Assembly: GCA_030679805.1 (NCBI GenBank)
Contig: JAUXST010000463.1
Span: 1 to 20,259 of the forward strand
Reading direction: 5' to 3'
Length of the DNA: 20,259 nucleotides
DNA from: Reyranella sp.
GTDB taxonomy: Bacteria > Pseudomonadota > Alphaproteobacteria > Reyranellales > Reyranellaceae
Positions 1 to 9,805 of the stretch are shown here, in pieces; within the stretch, counting starts at the first letter, position 1; every line of letters begins with the position of its first letter. Under the pieces are notes generated by a model. That model worked only from the letters and a program-made list of their open reading frames with translations, did no database searches and was not told where the DNA came from. A program made the translations under genes and the position numbers.

Positions 1-6
1 AGAACG

Positions 7-348
<342 letters not shown>

Positions 349-415
349 ATCGATCTCCTGAGGGATCCTGTCAGGGCGCCCAGCCGGGCGCAGACTTGAT
401 GTAAATATAGGGCGG

Positions 416-652
416 TCAGGGTCTTTGCGCCATGGTGGTAAGCTTCAAAGCGTGCAACACGCCGCCCATCCGGCCGCCCAATGCGCCATAGACCATCTGA
501 TGCTGCTGGATCTTCGATTTGCCGGCAAAAGCCGGGGCAATAACCGTAGCAGCATAGTGGTCTCCGTCGCCGGCCAGATCCTGGATCTCGACCTCGGCGC
601 CGGGGATGCCGTCCTTGATCAGGCGGATGATGTCTTCGGCTTGCATCGGCAT
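416..652 (-). CDS. bolA: BolA family protein
   Basis: A 78-residue BolA-fold protein, the partner of monothiol glutaredoxins in Fe-S cluster handling; some members also bind DNA. The BolA pattern is visible in GDGDHYAATVIAPAFAGK and KIQQHQMVYGALGG, including the histidine of the QQHQMVY helix. The open frame extends upstream to 946, but that extension is arginine-rich antisense of purL. The ATG at 652 is chosen because an AGGAGAG ribosome-binding site precedes it and the protein then has the family length. The start lies 14 bases after the purL stop, and the ribosome-binding site nearly abuts that stop, so expression with purL is likely. This order (purL, bolA, grxD) is common in Alphaproteobacteria. 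The assignment is firm; the exact client is unknown. Confidence 0.94.
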   Translation of the reverse strand: MPMQAEDIIRLIKDGIPGAEVEIQDLAGDGDHYAATVIAPAFAGKSKIQQHQMVYGALGGRMGGVLHALKLTTMAQRP

Positions 653-666
653 GGCGCTCTCTCCTG

Positions 667-2922
<2,256 letters not shown>

Positions 2923-2924
2923 GA

Positions 2925-2952
2925 TGCGTCTCTCATGGGTGCGTCTCTCATG
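2925..2952. repeat. 15-bp tandem duplication over the purL ribosome-binding site
   Basis: The 13-mer TGCGTCTCTCATG occurs at 2925-2937 and again at 2940-2952, a 15-base period. On the minus strand this is a doubled CATGAGAGACGCA. One copy covers the purQ stop and the second contains the GAGAG ribosome-binding motif of the GTG-started purL. The likely origin is a slipped-strand duplication. Each copy also creates an out-of-frame ATG just before purL. Confidence 0.75.
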
Positions 2953-3637
2953 AAAGGGCCTCGACCATGCCCTCGAACAATCCCTTGCCGTCGGTGCCGC
3001 CGAACATCGGCTCCACCGCGTTCTCCGGATGGGGCATCAGGCCCAGCACCGTCTTGGTCTCGTTGAACACGCCCGCGATGTTGCTGCTCGAGCCGTTGGG
3101 GTTACCGCTGCCGTCGACCGCGCCCTCGGGCGAGCAGTAGCGGAAGGCGATCTGGCCGCGGTCCTCGAGTTTCTTCATCGTATCGGCGTCGGCGAAATAA
3201 TTGCCCTCGGCATGGGCCACCGGAACCTTGATCACCTGGCCTGCCTGATAGCGGTTGGTGAACAGGCTCTGGCTGGTCTCGACCTTGAGATGCACGTCGG
3301 CGCACACGAACTTGAGGTGCGAATTGCGCATCAGCGTGCCCGGCAGCAGGCCCGCCTCGGTCACGATCTGGAAGCCGTTGCAGATGCCCAGCACCGGCAC
3401 GCCCTGGGCGGCGCGCTTCTTGACCTCGGCCATCACCGGCGACTGCGCCGCCATCGCGCCGCAACGCAGGTAGTCGCCGTAGGAGAAGCCGCCCGGCACC
3501 ACGATCAGGTCGACCTTCTCGAAGTCGCCGTCGCCGTGCCAGACCATCGTGGGCCTGCGGCCCGTCACCAGCTCGATCGCCTGCGCCACGTCGCCTTCGC
3601 GATTGGAGCCGGGGAAGACCAGTACTGCTGCTTTCAT
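2948..3637 (-). CDS. purQ: Phosphoribosylformylglycinamidine synthase, glutaminase subunit PurQ
   Basis: A 229-residue class I glutamine amidotransferase that hydrolyses glutamine and channels ammonia to PurL. The triad is visible: Cys86 in GICNGFQ, and His203 with Glu205 in [10 protein letters not shown]. The N-terminus [12 protein letters not shown] and the [15 protein letters not shown] oxyanion region are typical of PurQ. The ATG at 3637 opens the protein at the expected [10 protein letters not shown]. It lies between purS and purL in the same orientation. A 133-base gap with a REP-like palindrome separates it from purS, whereas purL follows after 25 bases. Length and motifs are complete. 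Confidence 0.97.
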   Translation of the reverse strand: MKAAVLVFPGSNREGDVAQAIELVTGRRPTMVWHGDGDFEKVDLIVVPGGFSYGDYLRCGAMAAQSPVMAEVKKRAAQGVPVLGICNGFQIVTEAGLLPGTLMRNSHLKFVCADVHLKVETSQSLFTNRYQAGQVIKVPVAHAEGNYFADADTMKKLEDRGQIAFRYCSPEGAVDGSGNPNGSSSNIAGVFNETKTVLGLMPHPENAVEPMFGGTDGKGLFEGMVEALS

Positions 3638-3638
3638 C

Positions 3639-3756
3639 GGTCCCCCTCACCCAGCCTTTCCCCCTCGCGGGGGAGAGGAGCATGAGTCGGATTCCTCTCC
3701 CCCGATTCGGCGCCTTCGCAGGCGCCTGAGGGGAGAGGTAAGGTGAGGGGGGGACC
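3639..3756. repeat. REP-like palindromic block between purS and purQ
   Basis: Several nested inverted repeats fill this gap. The outer arms are GGTCCCCCTCACC (3639-3651) and GGTGAGGGGGGGACC (3742-3756). A small CCCCC-TCGC-GGGGG hairpin lies at 3660-3673. CCTCTCCCC (3694-3702) pairs with GGGGAGAGG (3730-3738), and the loop holds a GGCGCC pair (3709-3714, 3721-3726). GGGGAGAGG also occurs at 3670-3678, so alternative folds are possible. The composition resembles the dispersed repeats seen between genes of many GC-rich proteobacteria. In purC-purS-purQ-purL mRNA it could stabilise the upstream part or dampen purQ-purL expression; that is inference. Confidence 0.8.
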
Positions 3757-3770
3757 CAAGGTCTGCGCCA

Positions 3771-4013
3771 TCAGCCCACCAGTTCGATCGAGTAGTTCTC
3801 GATCACCGTGTTGGCCAGCAGCTTCTTGCACATGTCCTCGAGCCGTGCCTTGGCCTTCGCCTTGTCGGTCTCGGCGAGCTCGAGCTCGATGTACTTGCCC
3901 TGGCGGACGTCGCCCACTTCGGGGAAGCCCAGTCGGTTGAGCGAATGTCCGATGGCCTTGCCCTGGGGGTCGAGCACGCCGTTCTTCAGCGTCACATGAA
4001 CTCTGGCTTTCAT
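3771..4013 (-). CDS. purS: Phosphoribosylformylglycinamidine synthase subunit PurS
   Basis: An 80-residue subunit that dimerises and bridges PurL and PurQ for ammonia transfer in FGAM synthesis. The sequence MKARVHVTLKNGVLDPQGKA, then RLGFPEVGDVRQGKYIEL and a C-terminal NTVIENYSIEL, is the standard PurS pattern at normal length. The frame continues upstream to 4184, but that part is purC shadow. The ATG at 4013 has an AGGCGAG ribosome-binding site and sits 8 bases after the purC stop, which indicates close translation with purC. Identification is firm. Confidence 0.95.
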   Translation of the reverse strand: MKARVHVTLKNGVLDPQGKAIGHSLNRLGFPEVGDVRQGKYIELELAETDKAKAKARLEDMCKKLLANTVIENYSIELVG

Positions 4014-4021
4014 CTCGCCTC

Positions 4022-4786
4022 TTATTGCAACGTGGTGGGGCCGCGCACGTCGCCCGGTCCCTGGTCGATGAGAATTCCGAGCCGCCGCGCCACCTCCTGG
4101 TAGGCTTCCTCGACCTTGCCGAGGTCGCGGCGGAACCGGTCCTTGTCCATCTTCTCGTTGGTGCGCAGATCCCACAGCCGGCACGAGTCGGGACTGATCT
4201 CGTCGGCAAGCACGATGCGCACCATGTCGTCCTCGTAGAGGCGGCCGAACTCGATCTTGAAATCGATCAGCTTGATGCCGCAGCCGAGGAACAGCCCGAA
4301 CAGGAAGTCGTTGACGCGGAGCGTCAGCGCCACGATGTCGTCGAGGTCCTGCGGCGTCGCCCAGCCGAACGCCGTGATGTGCTCCTCGGTCACCATCGGA
4401 TTGCCGAGCGCGTCGTTCTTGTGGAAGAACTCCATGATCGAGCGCGGCAGCTGGGTGCCTTCCTCGACGCCGAAGCGCTTGGCGAAGGAGCCGGCGGCGA
4501 CGTTGCGCACCACGATCTCGAGCGGGATGATTTCGACCTGGCGGATCAGCTGCTCGCGCATGTTGAGCCGGCGGATGAAATGGGTCGGTACGCCGATCTC
4601 GCCGAGCTTGGTCATCAGGAACTCGGAGATACGGTTGTTGATCACCCCCTTGCCGGTGATCGTGCCCTTCTTCTGGTTGTTGAACGCGGAGGCGTCGTCC
4701 TTGAAATACTGGACGATCGTCCCGGGCTCGGGCCCCTCGAACAAGGTCTTGGCCTTGCCCTCGTAGATGCGGCGGCGGCGGGACAT
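4022..4786 (-). CDS. purC: Phosphoribosylaminoimidazole-succinocarboxamide synthase (SAICAR synthetase)
   Basis: A 254-residue cytosolic enzyme joining CAIR and aspartate with ATP to give SAICAR. Typical motifs are [12 protein letters not shown] at the N-terminus (ATP loop), [17 protein letters not shown] in the middle, [10 protein letters not shown] and [14 protein letters not shown] near the C-terminal third. Length matches the bacterial monofunctional family. The ATG at 4786 follows an AGGAG ribosome-binding site. It is the first gene of the minus-strand pur operon. The divergent gene starts at 4943, so the operon promoter should lie in 4787-4942. In many alphaproteobacteria purB and DUF1476 lie beside purC; here those two are displaced by about 4.6 kb. 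Confidence 0.96.
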   Translation of the reverse strand: MSRRRRIYEGKAKTLFEGPEPGTIVQYFKDDASAFNNQKKGTITGKGVINNRISEFLMTKLGEIGVPTHFIRRLNMREQLIRQVEIIPLEIVVRNVAAGSFAKRFGVEEGTQLPRSIMEFFHKNDALGNPMVTEEHITAFGWATPQDLDDIVALTLRVNDFLFGLFLGCGIKLIDFKIEFGRLYEDDMVRIVLADEISPDSCRLWDLRTNEKMDKDRFRRDLGKVEEAYQEVARRLGILIDQGPGDVRGPTTLQ

Positions 4787-4890
4787 GCGTTACTCCTGCG
4801 CGGGCGATGCCGGTCGCCCGCCGATCGGCGGCAAGGTTGGCGGCCGGAATATGGCGGAAGTCCCATGCGCCGGTACTGGGGAAAAATCCA

Positions 4891-4918
4891 TTGAAAAAGG
4901 TGACGCACCCGTCATATT
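4891..4918 (+). promoter_or_regulatory. Candidate sigma70-type promoter for the diiron protein gene
   Basis: TTGAAA (4891-4896) is followed after 16 bases by CATATT (4913-4918), about 25 bases before the start codon. The match to TTGACA/TATAAT is 5/6 and 4/6. This is an AT-richer patch in a GC-rich gap between divergent genes. No experimental support is available, and a start this close leaves a very short leader. Confidence 0.35.
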
Positions 4919-4942
4919 GACGCTTCCTTTGGAGGTACTGCG

Positions 4943-6064
4943 ATGGCCCAGCAGATCACGTACGACAAGGCCTACGACACTGTCGCGCGCGAGGACTTCC
5001 CGGCGATGCTGGAAGTACCACGGTATGGCCGCCGGACCGATGCCTTCGATGGCATCATTTCAGCCACCCACGACCATTTCTGGGACCCTTTCGACAAGAA
5101 CTACATCGACTACGACCTGCCCTTCGACATGTCCCGGACGCCGATCATGCCCCTGGACACGATCGTCGAGCTCCGAAGCGCGGTGGCCGACCGCCTGGAC
5201 GACGGCCAGAAGATCGGCCTCGCCAACGACGTTACCCATTGGTCGGCGTCCAACCTGTTGCATGGCGAGCAGGGCGCGCTCTCGCTCTCGGCCAGCCTGT
5301 GCCACATCCTCCTCGATCCCGGCGCCCAGGAATACGCCGCCAACCAGGCCCGCGAAGAGGCCCGTCATGTCGCGGGTTTCACCCGCTACATCGCCAAGCG
5401 CTGGGGCCCTCCGCTGCCGGTCGGCAAGACGATCTCCACCGTGCTCACCGATCTGGTGACGACGGAGGAGGTCTACAAGAAGATCGTCGGCATGCAGATG
5501 CTGATCGAAGGCATCGCCATGGGCTCGTTCGCGACGCTGAACGCCAAGACCAACGATCCCGTCCTGCGCCGGCTGGTGCAGCTCGTCATGAGCGACGAGG
5601 CGTTCCACCATCGCTTCGGCCGCATATGGGCGGCCAAGACGATCCGGCACCTCAGCGAGGACGAGCACAAGAAGGTCGAGGACTGGTCGGCGCAGCTCTT
5701 CCAGATGCTGCTGTTCAACCTGATCAACGCCGAGCAGAAGCAGGTCATCTACGCCAAGTACGGGCTCGACTGGCAGTGGGTGCGCGACGCCATGAAGGAG
5801 GTCTTCACCGACGAGGACCGCCGCGCCAACCTGAAGGAAAGCACCAACATCTTCCGCGTTCTGATCAAGACCCTGCTGCATGCCGGCATCATCACCTCGC
5901 GCACCGCGCCGCTCTATGCGGTGTGGGTCGACATGAAGGAGCTCGAGGCCGAGGGCGACGGCATCCCGGGCGACATCGTGGCCGACGAGATGCTGGTGGT
6001 GCTGCGCGAGATCAACGCCAAGCGCCGCCGCATCGGCAGCAAGGACGTGGCGGCGGCGTCATAG
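4943..6064 (+). CDS. Ferritin-like diiron protein, function unknown
   Basis: A 373-residue soluble protein with the ligand set of a carboxylate-bridged diiron four-helix bundle: Glu109 (LLHGEQGAL), Glu139 and His142 (EEARHVAG), Glu189 (MLIEGIAMG), and Glu219 and His222 (DEAFHHRF). The E...ExxH...E...ExxH spacing resembles ribonucleotide reductase R2, AurF-like N-oxygenases and other ferritin-like oxidases. It lacks any R2-like C-terminal tail that I can recognise, so the substrate is unknown. Both ExxH pairs are intact, so an active O2-using centre is plausible. A strong GGAGG ribosome-binding site at 4931-4935 fixes the ATG at 4943. It is a single plus-strand gene between purC (divergent) and a convergent methyltransferase, with a strong hairpin after the stop. 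No operon partner suggests a pathway. Confidence 0.85.
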   Translation: MAQQITYDKAYDTVAREDFPAMLEVPRYGRRTDAFDGIISATHDHFWDPFDKNYIDYDLPFDMSRTPIMPLDTIVELRSAVADRLDDGQKIGLANDVTHWSASNLLHGEQGALSLSASLCHILLDPGAQEYAANQAREEARHVAGFTRYIAKRWGPPLPVGKTISTVLTDLVTTEEVYKKIVGMQMLIEGIAMGSFATLNAKTNDPVLRRLVQLVMSDEAFHHRFGRIWAAKTIRHLSEDEHKKVEDWSAQLFQMLLFNLINAEQKQVIYAKYGLDWQWVRDAMKEVFTDEDRRANLKESTNIFRVLIKTLLHAGIITSRTAPLYAVWVDMKELEAEGDGIPGDIVADEMLVVLREINAKRRRIGSKDVAAAS

Positions 6065-6075
6065 TCATGCGGACC

Positions 6076-6118
6076 GCGGGCCTCCAGGCCCGCTCATGAG
6101 CCTGAGGCGGGCCTGGAG
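6076..6118. terminator. Strong inverted repeat between convergent genes (bidirectional terminator or REP)
   Basis: CTCCAGGCCCGC (6082-6093) and GCGGGCCTGGAG (6107-6118) are perfect 12-base arms around a 13-base loop. A second fold, GCGGGCCT/AGGCCCGC (6076-6093), competes with it. It fills nearly all of the 55-base gap between the diiron gene and the convergent methyltransferase gene. There is no U-tract, so it may act as an mRNA 3'-end stabiliser or be a dispersed palindrome rather than an intrinsic terminator. Confidence 0.6.
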
Positions 6119-6119
6119 A

Positions 6120-6824
6120 CTAAGGCTTCCTCGCCAGCACGAAGGCCGTGAGGCCGGCCAGGCGGTTGTAGGGAAACAGCGGCAGTTCGGCGGCGCAGAC
6201 CGCGCCCAGAACACCGTTGGTGAAGGCGCCGTGCCGCTTGAGGCTGCTGCGCGGCTCGCTCTCGCCGCGGCTGGCCAGCCGCACCGCCGCCGCCAGTGGA
6301 AACACGAACCCGAAATAATAGGCACCGCGCACGACCTCGAGGCCTGACCCGCTGAGCGCGGCCTCGATCTCGGGGAGGCGATAGCGCCTCTTGTGCTCGA
6401 GGAAGACATCGTGGCCGCTCCATAGGAAGGCGAAGGCCGGCACGGTCACCAGGAAATGCGCACCGGACGGCACTTTCGAGGCGTAGTGGCGCACGAGGCC
6501 GCGGTCGTCGTCGACATGCTCCAGCACGTCCATCATCAGCACGAGGTCGCAGTCGGTCGGGCCGGTGTCGCGGCGGAAACAGACCGGCTTGCCGGCGACG
6601 CTGTCGTCACGGTCGCGGGCATAGCCGGTATCGACGCAGAGCGCGCTTTCGGCCGATGTTTCGGCCAGCAGGTGGCGGGAGAAGAAGCCTGAGCCCGCGC
6701 CGACGTCGAGCAGGCGTTTGGGCTGCAGCCCGGTCACGAAGCGGCCGAGCGCCGCCGCCTTCGACCGGTAGTACCAGTGCCGTCCGATGTCGGCGCCGAG
6801 GATGTCCTCTTCCTTGAGATCCAT
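6120..6824 (-). CDS. Class I SAM-dependent methyltransferase
   Basis: A 234-residue methyltransferase with a Rossmann SAM site LLDVGAGSGFFSRHLL (motif I at 38-46), an acidic post-I residue in ALCVDTG, and the MMDVLEHVDDD motif (98-107) typical of the Methyltransf_23/UbiE-like group. The C-terminal third is rich in hydrophobic residues (YYFGFVFPLAAAVRL and ELPLFPYNRLAGLTAFVLA), hinting at membrane association or a lipid-linked substrate. Its start is 9 bases after the stop of the glycosyltransferase gene, so it is the last gene of a four-gene minus-strand operon. Pairing with a polyprenyl-phosphate-type glycosyltransferase suggests modification of a cell-surface or lipid-linked glycan, but the substrate cannot be read from sequence. 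Confidence 0.85.
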   Translation of the reverse strand: MDLKEEDILGADIGRHWYYRSKAAALGRFVTGLQPKRLLDVGAGSGFFSRHLLAETSAESALCVDTGYARDRDDSVAGKPVCFRRDTGPTDCDLVLMMDVLEHVDDDRGLVRHYASKVPSGAHFLVTVPAFAFLWSGHDVFLEHKRRYRLPEIEAALSGSGLEVVRGAYYFGFVFPLAAAVRLASRGESEPRSSLKRHGAFTNGVLGAVCAAELPLFPYNRLAGLTAFVLARKP

Positions 6825-6833
6825 CGCTTGCCG

Positions 6834-7871
6834 TCAGGCCTTGGGCGGCGCGTCGGCCCCGTCCTCGTAGACGCCCTCGACGATGTAGATCGGCCGTCCC
6901 TTGACCTCGAGGAACAGCCGCCCGAGGTACTCGCCGATGATGCCGAGCGAGAGGAGCTGGATGGCGCCCATCAGCAACACGGCGATCAGCAGAGAGGCGT
7001 AGCCCGGCGTGTCGATGCCCAGGATCAGCACGCGGGTTATGATGAAGATCGCGTAGAAGACGGCGATGGCCGCGATCACCACGCCGACATAGAACCAGGC
7101 GCGCAAGGGCGCGGTCGAGAAGCTCACCACGCCGTCCAGCGCGAAATTCCACAGCCGCCAGTAGTTGAACTTGGTGGTGCCTGCTGCGCGCTCCGGCCGT
7201 TCGTAGGCCACGCCGATCGAGTTGAAGCCGACCCAGGCGAACAGCCCCTTCATGAAGCGGTTGCGCTCGGGAAGCTGGCGCAGCACTTCGGCGGCGCGCC
7301 GGTCGACCAGGCGGAAGTCGCCGACGTTGGGCGGGATGCGCACCGGCGACATCAGATTGAACGCCCAATAGAACCAGCCGGCCGACATGCGCTTGGCGGT
7401 GGTGTCGGTAAGGCGCGCCGTGCGCACGCCGTAGACGATGTCGTAGCCCTCGCGCCAGCGCTCCATGAACGGCCCGATCAGGTCGGGCGGATCCTGCAGG
7501 TCGATATCCATCGGAATGAGAACATCGCCCTTGGCATGGTCGATGCCGGCGGTGAGGGCGGCCTCCTTGCCGAAGTTGCGCGACAGGTTGACGATCCTGA
7601 TATGGCGGTCTGCGGCACTTCGGGCGATCAGGCGGGAGAGAGTATCGTCCTGCGAGCCGTCGTTCACGAAAACGAGTTCGTAACGCAGGTGGTCGCGCTC
7701 CAGCATCGGCACGACGGTGTCGATGAAGAGGTCGATCGAGTCTTCCTCATCGAACACCGGGATCACCAGCGAGAGCAGCGGATTGGCCGGCCGCCGCGAG
7801 CGCTGCAAGGCGAGCTGGCGCTCCAGCGCGGCGCCGGCAAGTCGTGGGGTGGGGAGGGACGAGTCGGGCAC
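6834..7871 (-). CDS. GtrB/DPM1-like family 2 glycosyltransferase, membrane-bound
   Basis: A 345-residue inverting GT-A glycosyltransferase. The N-terminal domain has LSLVIPVFDEEDSI, the VNDGSQDDT nucleotide site (69-77) and MDIDLQDPP (121-129), the DxD region of the GtrB/ArnC/DPM1 group. NVGDFRLVDRRA (182-193) and ERNRFMKGLFAWVGF (202-216) are acceptor-side motifs of the same group. Two transmembrane helices follow at about 258-282 and 291-314, as in bactoprenol-phosphate glucosyl- or mannosyltransferases. The start codon is GTG at 7871 with a weak ribosome-binding site, 25 bases after the carbonic-anhydrase-like gene. It probably transfers a sugar from a nucleotide donor to undecaprenyl phosphate at the inner membrane; the sugar is unknown. 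Confidence 0.88.
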   Translation of the reverse strand: MPDSSLPTPRLAGAALERQLALQRSRRPANPLLSLVIPVFDEEDSIDLFIDTVVPMLERDHLRYELVFVNDGSQDDTLSRLIARSAADRHIRIVNLSRNFGKEAALTAGIDHAKGDVLIPMDIDLQDPPDLIGPFMERWREGYDIVYGVRTARLTDTTAKRMSAGWFYWAFNLMSPVRIPPNVGDFRLVDRRAAEVLRQLPERNRFMKGLFAWVGFNSIGVAYERPERAAGTTKFNYWRLWNFALDGVVSFSTAPLRAWFYVGVVIAAIAVFYAIFIITRVLILGIDTPGYASLLIAVLLMGAIQLLSLGIIGEYLGRLFLEVKGRPIYIVEGVYEDGADAPPKA

Positions 7872-7896
7872 GAACGATGGTTCCGTCAGCTTTGCC

Positions 7897-8433
7897 TCAG
7901 GTTACAGTCTCGACGGCGCCGTTCAGGTCCATGATTCCGAGTTCGACGATGAGCTGGGGTTGGCGCTTCTTCGCCTGGTCGCGGAAGGCGCGCAGCGCCT
8001 GGCTGAGCATCTCGGTCTCGTAGGCCTTGTCGGTCTTGATGCGGTCGCCGTAGGCGACGGCGGCGGCGCCGCAATCGCGATGCGTCATGCCGATCAGGCG
8101 CTTCACATTGTGAAGCTGCACGGAGATGTCGAGGTTGGCCTCCCAGGCTGCGCGCCATTCCTGGAAGGCCGGTGCCACCGCCGCGATCGGGCCACCGGCG
8201 ATGTTGAACTGGCTGTACTTGTTCTGCCAGCCGCGGCTGGTCATGTACTTCCAGGCGTCGGTGGTGAAGCGCGGGTCGATGCATTTCATCAGCATCGCCT
8301 CGTAGCCGTCGTCGACGGCCAGCGCCGGCAGGGCAGTCGAAGCGACGGCGGCGCCGAGGCCGAGGCCCAAGACACCACGGCGGGAGAGCGCCTGTAGGCA
8401 CCCGCAGCCGCGATGGTGGAGATGCTTGGTCAT
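7897..8433 (-). CDS. Tat-exported beta-carbonic-anhydrase-like protein
   Basis: A 178-residue protein with a twin-arginine leader (SRRGVLGLGLGAAVASTALPALA, residues 17-39 with the RR at 18-19), followed by a short beta-carbonic-anhydrase-like core. The zinc ligand pattern is present: CIDPR (Cys51, Asp53, Arg55, matching CxDxR) and HRDC (His118, Cys121, matching HxxC). FNIAGGPI (77-84) corresponds to the NAGG stretch. The mature part is only about 140 residues, shorter than most active beta-CAs, and hydration activity is not assured. The region before the RR is unusually rich in His and Cys (KHLHHRGCGC). Its ATG overlaps the stop of the dehydratase gene by four bases (ATGA), so the two are translationally coupled. 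Export of a folded metalloprotein fits Tat use. A non-catalytic zinc protein is the main alternative. Confidence 0.8.
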   Translation of the reverse strand: MTKHLHHRGCGCLQALSRRGVLGLGLGAAVASTALPALAVDDGYEAMLMKCIDPRFTTDAWKYMTSRGWQNKYSQFNIAGGPIAAVAPAFQEWRAAWEANLDISVQLHNVKRLIGMTHRDCGAAAVAYGDRIKTDKAYETEMLSQALRAFRDQAKKRQPQLIVELGIMDLNGAVETVT

Positions 8434-9278
8434 CGAAACGTCGCCTTTCCCTGCTGTGCCAGTCCGCCGTTGGGGTCGGCGATCCAGGTTGTCACCGAGC
8501 CGTCCGCTTCGCGGCGGGCCTGCACCGAGAAGGCAGGACCTGCAAATACCGGCGAGAGCGCCCGGAACTCGAAACTCTTGGCAACCTTATCCGGGTGAGT
8601 CCGGCGCGCCAACTCGATCTGCAGCATGCCCAGCAGCGGCCCGTGCACGATCAGCCCGGGATAGCCTTCCACGCCGGTGACATAGGGCTGGTCGTAATGG
8701 ATGCGATGGCCGTTGAAGGTGAGCGCCGAGAAGCGGAACAGCAGCACGGGGTCGGGGACGATGGCCTTGGTCCAGCTGGCGTCGGTGGGTGCCGGTTTCG
8801 GCTCCTTGGACTTTTCCCCCGGCTTCGCCGCCTCGCGATAGACGATGTCGTGCTCCTCGACGAACGACGGGCCGTGCGGCCCCGATATCGTGTGCTGCAC
8901 GGTGACGAACACCATGCTGCCGGTCGAGCCGGCCTTGGGCTCGACCGACTTGATGCGCGAGGTGCGCGCAATCGTGTCGCCGACACGCACCGGTTCGCCG
9001 TCGAAGCTGAACCGGCTGGCGGCCCACATGCGCCGGGGCAGCGGCACCGGCGGCAGGAAATCGCCGCGCTGGGCATGACCGTCCGCCTCGATCCTGGACT
9101 GCGGGACGGCGTCGAGGAAATAAAGCCAGTGCCAGAGCGGCGGCAGGGGATCGCCGTTTCGCGGCTCGGGGTCGCTCGCGTCGAAGGTGGCGGCCAGCGC
9201 CCGCACCGGGAAGGGGGCCGCGAGATCCTCCATGGTCTGGGTCCGGCCGACCCAGTCTTTCAGTTTTTCCAGCGACAT
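8430..9278 (-). CDS. MaoC/FAS1-type dehydratase domain protein (HTD2 / mesaconyl-C4-CoA hydratase-like)
   Basis: A 282-residue double-hotdog protein. The N-terminal half (about 1-150) resembles the FAS1-like dehydratase domain, including PLWHWLYFL and FLPPVPLPRRMWAASRF. The C-terminal half has the hydratase pattern TFNGHRIHYD (187-196) followed by GYPGLIVHGPL (205-215), with His194, Asp196 and His212 as likely active-site residues. This architecture is that of mesaconyl-C4-CoA/3-methylfumaryl-CoA hydratases and fungal-type HTD2 hydroxyacyl-thioester dehydratases. It would add or remove water on an acyl-CoA; the substrate is not determined. A GGAGG ribosome-binding site precedes the ATG at 9278, and it is the first gene of the four-gene operon. 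Its stop overlaps the next start. Confidence 0.87.
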   Translation of the reverse strand: MSLEKLKDWVGRTQTMEDLAAPFPVRALAATFDASDPEPRNGDPLPPLWHWLYFLDAVPQSRIEADGHAQRGDFLPPVPLPRRMWAASRFSFDGEPVRVGDTIARTSRIKSVEPKAGSTGSMVFVTVQHTISGPHGPSFVEEHDIVYREAAKPGEKSKEPKPAPTDASWTKAIVPDPVLLFRFSALTFNGHRIHYDQPYVTGVEGYPGLIVHGPLLGMLQIELARRTHPDKVAKSFEFRALSPVFAGPAFSVQARREADGSVTTWIADPNGGLAQQGKATFR

Positions 9279-9387
9279 GTCCTGGTTTCCTCCGCAGGGC
9301 GCGGGACTTTGACACTGCCAAGGCGGGGTGGAAAGACCGCGTCGGCGTCGCTATATACCGGCGCGACGAGCCCAACCCGGAGCGGCC

Positions 9388-9714
9388 ATGACCAGTTTCG
9401 ACGAGCGCGAGAAAGCCTTCGAGAAGAAGTTCGAAAAGGACCAGGAAATCCAATTCAAGGTCACTGCCCGGCGGAACAAGCTTCTCGGGCTGTGGGCCGC
9501 TGGCGTGATGGGCAAGAGCGGCGCGGACGCCGAGGCATACGCCAAGGACGTCGTCATGTCGGATTTCGAGAAGCCGGGTGATTCCGACGTCATGGAAAAG
9601 CTGGTCAAGGACCTCGCCGCGGCCGGCAAGCCGACTGAGGAGCATATCATCCGCAAGCAGGCCGAGCGGCTGGTCGAGGAAGCCAAGAAGCAGGTCATGA
9701 CGGAGACGCACTAG
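9388..9714 (+). CDS. DUF1476 protein, ATP synthase inhibitor subunit zeta family
   Basis: A 108-residue, charged, helical protein beginning TSFDEREKAFEKKFEKDQE, the hallmark of the alphaproteobacterial DUF1476 family. The Paracoccus member is the zeta subunit that inhibits F1Fo-ATPase hydrolysis, with its N-terminal helix inserting into F1. The rest (RRNKLLGLWAA and a four-helix C-terminal part ending EEAKKQVM) fits. The ATG at 9388 is preferred over an upstream in-frame start at 9328, because the family begins here and GGAG precedes it. In many relatives this gene sits between purB and purC. Here it lies on the opposite strand, convergent with purB and 4.6 kb from purC, showing rearrangement. 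Confidence 0.93.
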   Translation: MTSFDEREKAFEKKFEKDQEIQFKVTARRNKLLGLWAAGVMGKSGADAEAYAKDVVMSDFEKPGDSDVMEKLVKDLAAAGKPTEEHIIRKQAERLVEEAKKQVMTETH

Positions 9715-9743
9715 CGTCTCCGCGCTGCGTTCCCGACTGCGCG

Positions 9744-9805
9744 TCAGCCGCAGCCGCGCCGGAAGATCGTGTCGACGTGCTTGGTATGATAGCCCATGTC
9801 GAACG
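9744..9805 (-). pseudogene. purB: 3' remnant of a native, alphaproteobacterial-type purB
   Basis: Downstream of the intact purB stop (TAA at 9829-9827), the minus strand reads FDMGYHTKHVDTIFRRGCG followed by TGA at 9744. The pattern FDxxYHxKHVDTIFxR is, from memory, the C-terminus of the B. subtilis/alphaproteobacterial-type adenylosuccinate lyase, which is a different branch from the intact gene. There is no start or body, so this is a stranded gene end. It matches the 5' remnant on the other side of the intact purB (11254-11316). The exact left junction is uncertain; the frame is open back to about 9826. Confidence 0.75.

Noticed and set aside
9309..9314. Perfect TTGACA as a promoter -35 for DUF1476
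   Set aside because: The nearest TATATA (9352) is 37 bases further on, too far for a sigma70 promoter, and 17 bases away the sequence is AAAGAC, a poor -10.
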